DNA of 64,000 nucleotides from Podaxis mareebaensis (taxonomy: Eukaryota > Basidiomycota > Agaricomycetes > Agaricales > Agaricaceae), in assembly GCA_018524725.1 (NCBI GenBank), contig JAEUWP010000005.1:39340-103339 (forward strand), in the 5' to 3' direction. Under the pieces are notes generated by a model. The model saw nothing but the letters and a program-made list of their open reading frames with translations. It ran no database searches and was not told the origin of the DNA. Below are positions 23,262-34,800 of this stretch, in pieces. A program made the position numbers and the translations under genes. The stretch's first letter is position 1. Each line of letters begins with the position of its first letter.

Positions 23262-25285
23262 ATGATGAACGAAGTTATTCCGGGGCTCTGGATTGGCGAC
23301 CTCCCGAGTGCCATGAATGTCGAGAAACTCAAGGCGAATAATATCTTTAGTATCCTTTCTGCGATGCGTGGGCGGATTACGGTACATGAGGTACGTACGT
23401 TATTCGGATCATAGCAGCACACTTGACCTGTTCCTGACGATACCGATGCTCTCTCCCGAACTCTTTTACTTTACAGACGTTCATTCGACACCAGATTTTG
23501 ATTGACGATACTGAAGATGCGGATATCCTTACGCACTTGTTGCCATCCATTCACTTCATTCAGGCGGAATTGGACAAAGGGCGGGGCGTGCTCGTGCATT
23601 GTCAGGCGGGCGTCAGTGAGTACAAACCTCACTTATGTCGTTAATCTGGTATCTTGACGAGTATAGGTCGCAGTGCGACAATCATCGCCGCGTACCTGAT
23701 GTATAGCAGGAACCTCGACCCAGAAGGAGCTCTTGAACTCATTCGCAATGCCCGCCCGTATATCGAGTGTGTATCCCAGGCCTGATTCGGAGCCGGTCCC
23801 GATGACTCATGCATCCGCTACAGCCCTAATCCCAATTTTCTGCAGCAGCTCGAGGTGTTTCACAGAGCCCACTACAGAATCTCAAAGAAGGAGAAAGATA
23901 TCCGGCGGTACTACCTCGGACGGACTGTCGAGGAGGTTATGAGTACGTACCTCCCTTTATCTTATCAGCTGCCCAAGATTGACCGTTATCATCTAATCAC
24001 AACTTCGATTCGACTTTCTTCGTCTCATTCCGCTCTCTTCACCCTTTCTTTCCATCTTCAGACGGCGACGGAACCATTTCTAAACCCGACATGTTCGCAA
24101 GCTATCCGCTGACACCTTCCGAATCCACACCATCTACTCCGTCGCCCGCCCCCCGTCGGCGTATCCGATGTAAAATGTGCCGTCAAGAACTCGCCACGCG
24201 CGAACACATGCTCGATCATGGCCAATTGGGACCCGCGACCCCTGCTGCCATGACACCTGCGGTGTCAAGAAGACCATCAGAGGTAGTTCAACAACGACCG
24301 TCTTTTGGGCAATCTAGTGCTGCCGTGACTCCTGGTATGGCCGCGCAACGGAGACCATCGAGATCGCGGTTGTCGTTTAGCAGTGGACTCGGAGATACAT
24401 TGACGATGTCGACTATTGACCCGGCTGGAGCGGGGACGGGAAGTATTGCTGAAGAACCTGGATCCGGAGCTGAGACGGCGGCTGCGCCCTTAGTCAGTGC
24501 AGAAAGGCTAAAGAATTTCAGGACTGTGTCAAGAGGGATGATGGACTCATCTTTGACGATGACATCTGCTGTTGAAGATGATGACGACGAAGAAGACGAC
24601 GACGGAACTCCACCGGCACACATTCACGTTGAAGCTGCCAAGTTGTTGGGGCGGAGGTTGTCTGCTGCAGTCATGACGCCTGTTTCCGAGTCCACCAAAG
24701 AACTTGCGCCTCCTCCAAGCTCTGATGCCAAAGGAGGAACAGGAGGAGGGGCGGAACCTCCCGCCGCGAACCAGGAAACCATGACTACTCACCTCATTAG
24801 CCCTGCGAACCTTGCTGCTCAACTCTACGCGAATCCCAAATTAGCAGCTCTTCGCTCTCCTTCGTTTGGTTCGGCATCTGCTCCATCGTCGTCCGCACCC
24901 AGTCCCGCCGTGACCCAACCAAAACCCCCGGTTGTCAGTCCTCCGATTATCATAAACCCGAAGTGTTCTGGATACTTTGTTGAACCAGTACGCCAAATTC
25001 TCCATTTTTATTTCTCGAGGCTGATCGCCATGTTATAGATGAAGTGGATGGAACCATTTTTGGAAGAAGGGAGCCTATCCGGAAAGATCACCTGTCCCAA
25101 TAAGAAATGCGGTGCAAAACTTGGGAACTATGATTGGGCGGGTGTGTGTTGTGGATGCAAGGAATGGGTCGTGCCGGTGCGTTTAGTGGTTCTTGCGCAT
25201 TTGTGCTACTAATACGAGGCTGACGGATGGTTTTTTGTAGGGTTTCTGTATAAGCCGATCCAAGGTTGATGAAGTTGTAGTTTGA
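23262..25285 (+). CDS. YVH1: Dual-specificity phosphatase, YVH1/DUSP12 type
   Basis: The start at 23262 opens 'VIPGLWIGDLPSA', the usual start of the DSP domain. Exons 1-3 begin at 23262, 23477 and 23667 (introns 23391-23476 and 23616-23666). The active-site loop 'HCQAGVSRSAT' (Cys and Arg of HCX5R) spans intron 2. A Ser/Pro-rich linker of about 280 residues with an Asp/Glu run (24571-24606) follows. The C-terminal zinc module has 'CKMCRQEL', 'CSGYFVEP', 'CPNKKCGAKLGNYDWAG' and 'CCGCKEW', ending at 25285. In yeast, Yvh1 helps release Mrt4 during 60S ribosome maturation and needs the zinc domain more than phosphatase activity. The linker is longer than in yeast Yvh1. The gene looks intact. Confidence 0.9.
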
Positions 25286-26103
25286 GCTTGCTCACGACTT
25301 TTCCATTGTCTCGGGGTTGTATCTATGGATTTATTTGGGATTGTTGAAGATGGATCGAGCACACCAGTCGGACGTCACTTGGAGCCCCGTAGAACACACG
25401 AACACCCTTTCCTGATGGTTTTGGGATGGACTATCTTTATCTGCTATTTCCTGTTTTCTACTGCCGTTTTTCTTGCCTACCGGGCTTCCCGGCGTTTTCC
25501 AGACCTATAAAATATTCGTGCCGATGTCCTATCGCCTCATTCGTCTATCGTCCTTCCAGACAAACTGAGTTGAGACCCCTCTACTTAACGACGATCTATT
25601 CTTATACTAACGTACACTGTGTGGTTGTTTACTGCTTGTTAGGTGAATATAGTCGTCTATCATCCGTCCAGACGAACTGAGTTATTTTCTACCCGTTGGA
25701 GTTTCTTTAAGTATTCCTTTATTCCATCCTGAACCTGTTGGACGTTGCCTTGGTGATTCAAGCACTAGCTCTCAAGCTGTTGTCGTTGTTTGATCGCTAA
25801 CCAGGCCAAAATCTCTTTTCGCCCCATGACTACAGCTGACCTCCCTCGCACCCGAGGTCCTTGTGCAGATGTTCAGGAGAGAAGTCAAAGAAATGTGCTG
25901 TCGGAGGCGTAGGAGAATTTTTTTTTCCAAAAAAAAAAACTCGCTTATACATATTACATACCCCTCTCTCCAGGATCATTACCTACTGTGCATACAAGAT
26001 ACACATTCATTGCCAGAACACAAAATCCCGAAAAAATTACCCTAAATTGAAAGTCCCAAGCCTTCCACACCATCCAATGATGTTCATAAATATTACGGCC
26101 CAG
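25286..26103. other. Intergenic, nothing recognised
   Basis: Holds the YVH1 3' UTR and the 3' flank of the disrupted gene. Two short plus frames (25325-25510 and 25861-26157) show no similarity to known proteins. Confidence 0.5.
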
Positions 26104-26174
26104 TCATGTCCGAATCTGTCGACCACCGACATTGATCACGTTACCCGCTGCCACTGAGATGCTCCTATCCTGTA

Positions 26175-26199
26175 CAGTCAACGCTCTCTTAACTGATAG
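26175..26199 (+). repeat. Left terminal inverted repeat of pogo element
   Basis: Begins CAGTC after TA and ends in AACTGATAG. It pairs with 28665-28689 with about three mismatches over 25 bases. Confidence 0.93.
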
Positions 26200-26218
26200 C
26201 CCTCCGTCACGACCCCCA

Positions 26219-26249
26219 GCTATCAGTTATGACAGGGTATCGGGTTTGA
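26219..26249 (+). repeat. Left subterminal repeat of pogo element
   Basis: CTATCAGTTATGACAGGGTA followed by TCGG. The same unit with small changes recurs near the right end at about 28555 and 28631. Such repeats often bind the transposase. Confidence 0.7.
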
Positions 26250-26318
26250 GAGAGGGTGTTCATTATGTAATCAAAATTTGACAAATTTATTCAATCGAGT
26301 TAATGCCACGAATATCCA

Positions 26319-28461
26319 CTATTTACGAGCGAAAAAATCAGTAATATGAGTATCTTTGAGGGAGGCGGCCTGAGCAGCACGAACTTCTCGAGAGTAAGCC
26401 CTCAAGGCATTCTCAAGCTGCTGGCCGAGTGGAGAATGGTCTGCGTGAGCAAGAAACCGATTGATGAGCATCTGTGCTTGGATAAAATCACGACGAGTAG
26501 GGATTGGATCAGTTGGGCCATCATCAGGCTCACTCGTAGGCATAGCGATTCTGTTATCCATCTGCTCCACACGTCGTACCTCCATAACGGCATCAAAGAT
26601 TTCTTGATCTGACTCCATTTCGCCAACAGAATTTTCATCTTCGGGATTGAGGAGAGTCTCGAGGCTCATGCGGTTGATCTTGTGCAATACACCCGTAGAT
26701 TCCAGAAGATCAAGACTGGACTCGAGATCTTGTTCAGCTTGCAAAGCTGGATCAATGCTTGAATTTGTGTTGAGGAGGGAGCTGATGGGGATGTGGGGCT
26801 GCGTCGGTGGCATATTGCCAAGTTGTGTGGGCAAGATGTCGGCCTTCCTCCAGCAGTGACGGATGGTTGTAACATCGACGTTGTCCCATGCAGACCGAGC
26901 CAATTGCATGGCTTCGAGCTGGTTGATGTTGTAGATTTCGGAGGGGGTGACACCATTTTCATACAAATCGATTGCTCGATCAATATATGACCGTCGGTAA
27001 TGAGCTTTGAAGCATCGAATGATGCCCTGATCGAGTGGTTGGATATGGGAGGTGAGATTAGGTTCAAAGTTAATAACGGTGATGTTCTGGAGGTCATCAG
27101 GGACAATGTGACCAGAGAAGTTATCCTGGAGAAGGACAACTTTCCGGTTCTGAGTGCGAAGTTCGAGATCCCACCGCTCCAGCCATTCTTGATATATGAC
27201 TGCTGTCATCCATGCCTTTGCATTCCACCGGTAGTAGTACCCAAGTTGGGTACCACTTTTGTTTTTGAAACAACGAGGTTTTTCGAACTTGCCAATAATG
27301 ATTGGGGGTCGCTTCTCACTGCCATCGGCATTCGTTGTGAAAGCGAAAGTGAGGCGAACCTTTCGTCCCTTCACACCTGAGGTCTGCTTGTCAGATAGAC
27401 CACGGTCAGGGGGCATTCTGAGTGTATTTGTCAGTATCCCTATCAACAATAGAAGGCGGTTCAAGAGAACATACGCATAAAAAAGTCCAGTTTCATCCAT
27501 GTTAAAAATATCCTTCAAGTTGTATCCCTTTTCTTCAAGCAGCTTCTGAATGCGGTTCCTCTCATGAGCAACAGCCCCCAAATCAGCTGACCCTGCCTCT
27601 CCATGTCGTTTGAACTCCCTCAAGCCATTCCGCTTCTTGAAGCAAGCCAACCAACCATCACTGAGGCTTAGTCTCTTGTCGGTTGGTATGCCAGCCAAGT
27701 CTGCAAAATCCCTCCATTTCTTGCGAATAACATCACCAGTGAGAACGAGGCCATTGGACAATGCTTGCGAGACCCAGAGTTCAAGCATCTCGCTGACATC
27801 TGGGTGCTGGGTTTGGACAACACGCTTCGATGATGGGTTGATATTCGTGCTGTACTCCTTCCTCAACTCATGTTCCTTGTCCTTCCAGGCACTCAGGGTT
27901 GGCTGAGAAATCCTGAGTAGAGGATATCGAGCCTTGAAGTGTCGTACTGTAGCTGATTGGTTTCCCCCTGCATTGTCACGTAGATAATTCAAGACTTCGA
28001 TCTTGATGGCAATGCTGGCATTCTCGAACTTTGACTTCCGTGAGGCATTCAGACTGGCGTTTGCTGGTTCTTTTGCCTCAGAACTTGCTTTCTGTACAGG
28101 GCCTAATATAAACCTTTAAAAAGAAATCCAACAATTAAAGATTTTGAGCTGACGTACGCTTGCGCTTCTTGCCCACTATTTTTGGAAGATCACCTGCTGC
28201 CTCTCGCAACCTCCTGACTGCCTCCAACTCCATTTCATCCAATCCATCCAACTCTTTCTCATCACCTGAGCGTTGTTCAAGGATTTCAATGACGCGATGT
28301 TCCTGAATGAGGTTGGCTTCTTGGTCCAACCACTGTGCATTTTCTTCGGAGATGGGTTGTTTTTTAGCCAATAGAGCCTCGAGGTGTGACTTTTTGGACT
28401 GAATCTGTCCAGTTAAAACTTGTAGACCCTTTTGTAGAACAGAGAGAGAGACTGTAGACAT
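26319..28461 (-). CDS. Fot1/pogo transposase (CENP-B-type HTH + DDE_1), apparently intact
   Basis: Three exons (28461-28158, 28102-27475, 27417-26319) with GT-AG introns of 55 and 57 bp give 676 codons plus stop. The N-terminus is Glu/Lys-rich and carries 'KKRKR', a likely nuclear signal. A CENP-B/Tc5-like helix-turn-helix region covers about residues 120-270 ('ISQPTLSAWKDKE', 'LSDGWLACFKKRNGL'). The DDE_1 core has Asp at about 304 (MDETG), 409 (LQDNFSGH) and 440 (QPLDQGII), so the DDD triad is complete. Intron 2 lies just after the first Asp and has no stop, so reading through it adds 19 residues. The enzyme cuts and pastes the element at TA sites. It could be active; that is an inference. 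Confidence 0.93.
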
Positions 28462-28534
28462 TGTAGACTGAACTTCAGTGTCGTTTGAGCTTATGATTAT
28501 ACTAATTTCATATTCTGTCTAAACCCGTGCTATC

Positions 28535-28664
28535 AGTTATGGTTTCTGGATGACCTATCAGTCATCAGATATGACAGATTATCGGATATGGGGTCTGAAT
28601 CCCCGCTAACCAACTCGGTCACAGCCTTCACCTATCAGTTACGGCAGATTATCGGTTTTGACAA
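28535..28664 (+). repeat. Right subterminal repeats of pogo element
   Basis: Several near copies of CTATCAGT[T/C]A occur at about 28531, 28555, 28631 and 28667. Two are followed by (T/G)GACAGATTATCGG- or GGCAGATTATCGG-like sequence, matching the left subterminal unit. Confidence 0.7.
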
Positions 28665-28689
28665 CTATCAGTTATAAGAGCGTCGACTG
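28665..28689 (-). repeat. Right terminal inverted repeat of pogo element
   Basis: Inverted partner of 26175-26199, ending in GACTG before TA at 28690-28691. Confidence 0.93.
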
Positions 28690-29100
28690 TATCACGCTTG
28701 TCTGGTTACAACCGGACCGAACCAACGTGCTTTGCACACAGGAATGGTCGATGCTCATCACGGGGGCTGGGATTGATCTCGCAACAGCGGCAGCGCCGTT
28801 GTTATACCGATGAACCCAATAGGGCGAGCCTGGTAGTGCCTCCCGTTGAATATTGGGACTAGAACAATGAAAATGAAATGACATACTTTGAGTACTCCGC
28901 GCCGGAGGAAAATGGCTCTGTGGGATCGATTGTACAGGTAGAGGATACGAGGGGTTAGGGACGTGTCCAGGAAATGACGGGGCAGCTGCGGCAGGCTGCG
29001 ATGCGTGTGCCTTCGACCTGAAGAATGAGAGAAACCTCCATCTGCGCTTGGGTTGTGCAGGGCGTTGCACTTGAGTCTGAGAGCAAAATAAGGAGAACAT

Positions 29101-30074
29101 GTCTGAGAGCAGATGAGGAGCGGGTAGTCGGGCCCAGCCTTTTAAGCCCTACAGTCCGCCTACAGTAAAGCCGGATGGCTTTGAACCTGCTCATTATGCC
29201 GGTGAAGAAGTCGGCTGAGGATACACCGGACACCGCATCGATGAACGCTAGTACGCATTGTACGGCACGTCATCTTGATTCTTCGTGACTGCGGAACAAA
29301 ACACGCATGCCCTGTAGTCAAGTTTCTCGGATTGCATGATCACTCGTACGCGTGTTTATAACACTTTATGCTTCACCAAGGACCATGAAAGCAAAGAGTA
29401 AATTTGACAGCATGCAACGAATTGTCCCCTTTGAGTATTGAGGCGGAGGGGTGCATCCATTTTCCCGAGATACGCCGCAGTATATTAACGTAACCGCCAG
29501 CCTCGTGCCCAAGGCGCGTACTGCACAGCTGTGGAGGGAACATGATACCTTCGTCATCATGCATGAATTTTCTCTTGGAATACCAGTAGATACAGCCCCG
29601 AAGAAGGAGCAGCAAGCGGAAACTCCCAAGACCGGCATCGCACAAATCCGCGGCGCTCTCAGTTGTATTTCTGCACGCAATTCACGTCCGTTTTTCGGAT
29701 CCAGACTGAGTGCTTCTAAGAATCAGGTACGGTACGAGACAGGACAGAACAATATACGGATCACTGAGTATGCATGCACGCAATGCAAAAGACTGGGACA
29801 AGGCTGGGAATATTGCGTACGCCATGAACGCACTAACGCGAACGACTTTTCGGAAGGGGGCGGAGCACATGAAGCTATTGGCATTGATGTGGCACTATAA
29901 TATATCTGTATCAGAAAGAAGGAGAGGCGAAGATCTAAACAAGGCAAAATTGTAATAATCCATAACAGAAAATCCCAAGACATTAACCCAAAAACCAAAA
30001 GTCCCAAGATAATACCTCTCAAAATAAAACACCATACAACAGCGTTCAACGATCATAAACATCTCACAACCCCA
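29101..30074. other. Spacer between tandem copies A and B
   Basis: Includes the copy A upstream region and the copy B 3' flank. A promoter-like stretch (29340-29420, with 'ttataacactttatg') matches one upstream of copy B at 30820-30890. No separate gene is supported. Confidence 0.6.
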
Positions 30075-30610
30075 TTATATCTGCATCTTTTGACCCCCGA
30101 AATTGATCGCATTTCCGGCAGCCACAAAAGCGCTATTGTTCTGCGTCAAGCTCGTATGGTTCCCACCTGACTGGGTCACCGCAAACGTATAACTATCCCT
30201 CGTGAAAGTGCGATCGTTCTGTCGATGGGGGACAGTAGACGTGGTTTGGACATAGGAATGATTGGAATTATCAGCAGTGCTGTATCGCCGAACGCAATAG
30301 TGCGAGCCTGGTAGGATCCCTAGGGTTGAGCACAGGGCCCACAACGGAGAAGGTGAAATGTCATACTTTGAGGGTGTTGACCGGTAGGCCAATAGTTCTG
30401 GTTCTGTGGCTGCTGTACAGCTACAGTGGTAGTGTACGAAGTGATGGGGATTACACCACCAGATGATGATGGAACGACTGATGTAGGCTGCGGTGCGCGC
30501 CTCTTTGATTTGGAAAACGAGGGGAGCCTGAAGAACCAAAGAAACCTCGATCTGTGCTTGGCCTTGGCAGGAGCTCGCGACGCGAGTTGAGAGTGGGCTA
30601 CTGAAGACAT
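30075..30610 (-). CDS. Unknown small basic protein (copy B), paralogue of the disrupted gene
   Basis: Two exons, 30610-30367 and 30319-30075, with a 47-bp GT-AG intron give 162 residues plus stop. The N-terminus is rich in Lys, Arg and Ser ('KAKHRSRFLWFFRLPSF') and the centre in Pro, Gln and Thr. The C-terminus carries 'GGNHTSLTQNNSAFVAAGNA', a pattern resembling short beta-strand Asn/Gly repeats, and ends 'FGGQKMQI'. It has no signal peptide or membrane span. A TATA box at 30654-30660 supports the start. I do not recognise the family. Conservation with copy A in sequence, length and C-terminal motif shows both derive from a real coding gene. Confidence 0.72.
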
Positions 30611-30653
30611 GATAATGAAACGGATGAAAGCGGGTTGGTTATGCCAACGAAGG

Positions 30654-30660
30654 CTTTATA
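30654..30660 (-). promoter_or_regulatory. TATA box of copy B
   Basis: TATAAAG on the minus strand, about 44 bases before the ATG at 30610. Copy A has a weaker A/T-rich counterpart (TTAAAAGG) near 29139-29146. Confidence 0.5.
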
Positions 30661-31880
30661 CCCCCGAAGCTTGGGAACTCACTCGCTCACCCGCGGAGGA
30701 ACTCCTGGGCGGGAACCTGCCAAAGAGCACTGCATGATAACGTTAATATAGCACGAGACCCTCGTGACTACGGAGACAAACGCGTCTCCTGCCTCTGGGT
30801 CATTTTTTTCACGTCGAGTGGGCACTCATACGCGTACTTTATAACACTTTATGTCATAGAGAAAGACCAGAACTTATTTGAAATTTTGCAGTGAACCGTT
30901 TGTTCCTTTTGACCATCTCGATGGCGGGGCTGTGAATCACTGCCCGGAGATGCGCATACGCAATACGTCAACGCGCATCGCCTTGCTTCCTCGTGCCTTT
31001 TGCTCATAGTTTACACCGCAACTTGCACACAGCTACTGTGAAAAAGCGATGTCTTTCTCGTCATGCGCGAATCGTTCTCGTAAAATTTTTGAGTGTAACG
31101 CTCCAAAGGAAGGGAGAAAGGAAGAGAAGGGAAGGAGACTGGCACAGCCAAAAAAATATTGTCCTCTCGCCAGAGTTATTGTTCTGCTACGCACGTGATT
31201 CGCATAGCTACCAAGGCGCGGCGGATTAAGTATTTCAAAGACCCAGACGAAGTAAGTGGAAGAAGGATAGATTGATACACGGATCGTTAGCTACACCGAT
31301 AAGTATGCATGCACGCGATACAAACACAGAGGAGGGGTATATATACGTCATGACGCACAAACGCCATTGACTTTTCAGGGAAGGGGGATGGGGGAAGCAT
31401 ACGCACTTAGTGAAGTGGTCGTCGGGTATCAGGTATATCAAAAAGACAAAGAGACCAAGACCTGGAGCGAGAAAGATGAGCGGGAGTTGGAGTATTACAA
31501 GTGGGGAAAGGCGTATAGTAGAAAGGCTACAAAAATTTCAGTTTTCACAAGGGATATCAAAACGAAATGAGAAAGTGGACACAATGGACAGAAGTGGGGG
31601 TTGAATAAATCAAGGATTGCAACGGGGAAAATTTTTGGAACGAGATGCAACCTCTAACCACGCCATAAAAGCAAGAACGAAGAAACCAAAAAAAGAAAAA
31701 GCGAAAACAATTGCAGTTATACACGGCTCTTGAGCAACGAAGTTCGGGAGTGGGATATGGGGTATCTTGGTATCTTGGCGAAATGCTTTTGCTTGACTCG
31801 TAAAAATGCACCGAAGAAAAAAAAACGAAGGCAAAAAAGCGGATCGGATCGTCCAGATTGCGACACACACAAAGTCCACA
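30661..31880. other. Upstream region of copy B and 3' flank of the phosphodiesterase gene
   Basis: 30820-31450 resembles 29340-29930 in scattered blocks (for example 'agtatgcatgcacgc' near 29769 and 31301), so the tandem duplication extends about 0.8 kb upstream of each gene. No coding gene is supported. Confidence 0.6.
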
Positions 31881-34800
31881 TCACTTCTTCCCCTTCCCCT
31901 TCCTCCTAGCCTTCGACCTCGATCTTGACCTTGCGCTCCTCTTTCCACTCATATCACTACCAGCACCATACCCCTGGCTCAAAAACCCAAACTCTTTCCT
32001 CTTCTCCTCTTCCTCCTGTCTAATCAAATCCCTCCTCAACTCTTCCCTCCTCTCCTCCTCCCTCCGCCTCTGCTCCTCACACTCCTTCTCCTTCTCTTTC
32101 GCTCCCTTCCCCTTCTTCGGTTTAGCCTTCGGCGTAGGCGACCCAGACCGATTCAAATTCTCATTCTCCACATCAAGCGCACCCGTCTGCTGAGGCGGGG
32201 TTTGCGGGTCCAAATCATCACGAGCAGGCGATACAAGCCCAGCAGGCACAGACTCTGAATCGCTCGTCGTTCCAGGTTCAAAGGTACCACACCCCGTCCC
32301 GTTCACCTTTACCCCTTCACCTCTCTCTCGGCCTTGAACCCGACCTTGACCTTGAAGTTCACCTTCAGATCCACTCTCCTCCGCCGCAACAGCTCTACTC
32401 CTCACAACCCCCTCCTCCCCATCCTTCCCACCCACAGCAGCAGCAAAAGACGCCCACCTCCCCCTCCCCCTCGTCCACCGCTCAATAGCACCCTTCGCAT
32501 CCTCAACAGTCCTCACCTCCCTATCCACATCAATCGGCAAAGGCTCCCCCGAACACCACGACGCGCGGTTGTTATGATACTGCTGTTGCTGCTGCTGCTG
32601 ATACTGGTTCACCGGCAGATAGTGGTTGTGGTTGAGATGATTATGATTATGTTGTTGATTATAACAACCCCCACCTCCAGGACCCAAAGACGACGACGAA
32701 CCCGCTTTAATCACGCTCCCCGATTTCTTCTTCTTCAAACTACCCACACCTAGCCCGAGTCCGAGTACATGATGGAAATTTGCGCGGTGAGCTTGAACGT
32801 CGAGTTCATATTCGTCCTCTTCTATCAGTTTTGAAACTTCGTTGCGGTCATAGGTCCCGTTGCAGTGTACGTCGAGCGGGGTATCGTTTGATGGTGAATC
32901 GGAGGGGGGTAGAGATACAGATGCAGAGGATGTACTTGAGTGTGTATGGGCTTGGGTGGAAAAGAACGCTGTTGGGTCTGCTGTGGGTGGTGGCGGAGGT
33001 GGAGGGAGTGAAGAACCGGGTATAGGAGAGGTAGGAGGTGGGAAACGATATCCGTCTAAATGGGTCCTATCTTCTGCAACATGCGCGTGTGGGTGGGAAT
33101 GAGAATGAGGATGAGAAGGATGCCGCCTCATCTCGGGGGACTGAGGCGCCGGGGGCGAAACATCAGACGAACCCGTGCTCGAATTCGAATACGTCCGACT
33201 CGTCAACCCCGATGACCCCTGTTGGTGCTGTTGCTGTTGTCCACTAGCCGCGTTCAATGTACCACGACGGGTCGCACCTCTCGATAAAGAAGGCGACAAC
33301 ACCCCACCCCCACTCCCACTCCCATTCCCATTCCCAGGTATACTCCCCACCATATTACCGCCGTGACGACCACCACCACTGGAACTAGGCGTCCGACTCG
33401 GCTGTCTCCTCCCCGATCCCAAAATACTTCCTCCCATCATCGTAGACGCCGATCCAGGCGTACTCCCCGGACTCATACTCGCACCATCAGATTTCGCAGT
33501 TCTAGGCAATGCAAGCCTGAACGCATTCGAGTAATCCGCTTCTGACGGGTTCAAGATCCGCGGAGAGACAGGGTTGGAGGATGATGAGGTGGAAGATATC
33601 GATCCTGATACGGACGTGGATATGGGTGTGGGAGATGTGAACGGGGGTGGGGGTGGTGTTGATGATGAGGTGAATGGAGGAGTGGTGGAGGATGCATTGG
33701 AGGCGGTGGGGATGGTTGAGTTTTGGCGGGTTGGGGAAGATGAGGAAGGGTGGGAGGACGGTGCGGAGGAGGATGCGGGAGAGGGGTTTGATGAGGTCGG
33801 TGCGGAAGTGGATGTAGGTGAGGATGTGGATGGGGGTGTGGACGTAGTGGTATCAGTGCTAGCGGCGGCTTCTTTGAGCTCTTCCAATATTCTTTCCCAC
33901 GCGCGCAAGTTTTCAGCACAGTGATAACTGAATTGTCGCAATTCTACGACAACGTGTTAGGTCTATGCGAAGAAAGGTAAATATAAATCCAATGACGTAC
34001 CGGGCATTGCAATGGTAGTCAAATCGACCAAGGGCTTCGCGATGTTTCTTGTGAAGAATACTTGTGAATTGGCTTCTGCGAGAGGCCCGTTTGAAGGATG
34101 GACGCTGTGCTCGAGTTCCAAGAAGTTTTCGAATTTGTATTGGCAGGCCCATTCTTGTTGGAGTGCGGATGCCCATTGTTTTGATACGAGGATCGGTCGA
34201 CACTTGATTCACATGAGCAAAAAGATTGATCGGGAACAACGACGAATGGGACTCACCGGATTGCTAATATCAGCGTTCTTCAGCAATACCTGACAGATAA
34301 AAGCCTGTCTCGAGCATTTGGTCGATTGCCATCGCACGATCCCGTTCGACTGCTCATTCATCCCGTCCAGAATCTCCGTGAAATCATCCATGAATGCTTT
34401 GTGTACGCCCATATCAGTCGCAAGCACAGAGCTCTTCAAGATTTTGCGAAACAACGTCCCTAGAACCGCATACAATGGGCCTCAAGCAGAGACGAGATAA
34501 AAGAGGTAGACGCACCCGTTTGGGGATCATCCAACAACACGCCCAACCCATGATGCCTCATCGTTGTCAACAACAAAAAACTATGCATCTGCTCCAACGC
34601 CGACCTGTTATCATACACCTGCGATAGCGGCGCCTCTGCATTTTGCTGCAAAAAGCATCACATGAACAAAAAGCATGGTCAGTGAAGCGAACAAGGTCCA
34701 ACTTGGCACCACAGCCTCTCACAAAGACTCACCATAAACGGATTGTTAAACCCCGGATGTGCAACATCATGTCCGATAGCGGCCAAATACAGCGCAAAAA

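Larger units (their letters stand above)
26175..28689 (-). mobile_element. Complete Fot1/pogo-family DNA transposon with TIRs and TA duplication
   Basis: A 2,515-bp element bounded by inverted repeats of about 25 bases. The left end starts CAGTCAACGCTCT and the right end reads CAGTCGACGCTCT on the other strand; about three mismatches occur over the repeat. It is flanked by TA on both sides (26173-26174, 28690-28691), the Tc1/mariner-pogo signature. It carries one transposase gene on the minus strand and several subterminal repeats. The intact coding region, well-kept TIRs and clean TA suggest a young insertion. It lies in the coding region of copy A of a duplicated gene. Confidence 0.95.
26104..29100 (-). 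pseudogene. Unknown small protein gene (copy A) split by pogo transposon
   Basis: The coding part starts at 29100 with a Lys/Arg-rich, Pro/Ser-rich N-terminus and runs to the TA at 28690-28691. It resumes at 26172 on the other side of the transposon and ends at TGA 26104-26106 after 'VAAGNVINVGG'. With the element and one TA ignored it is 480 nt, a whole number of codons, and matches copy B along its length. The insertion therefore breaks only the last 23 codons. The stretch equal to the copy B intron has a donor-like gtatgt but no clean acceptor. Reading through keeps the frame, so splicing may already have differed. Function unknown; no signal peptide or known domain. Confidence 0.8.

Noticed and set aside
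24288..24822. Minus-strand open frames opposite the YVH1 linker
   Set aside because: They mirror the low-complexity linker of the sense gene (Ser/Asp runs) and have no domain.
27418..27474. Reading the transposase through intron 2 as coding
   Set aside because: The 57-bp segment has GT-AG ends, is hydrophobic and interrupts the 'GLFYAMPP' region of the family; splicing restores the normal sequence.
32334..33924. Long plus-strand frames opposite the phosphodiesterase tail
   Set aside because: Poly-Gly/Val/Asp and poly-Pro/Leu products arise from composition of the antisense repeats.
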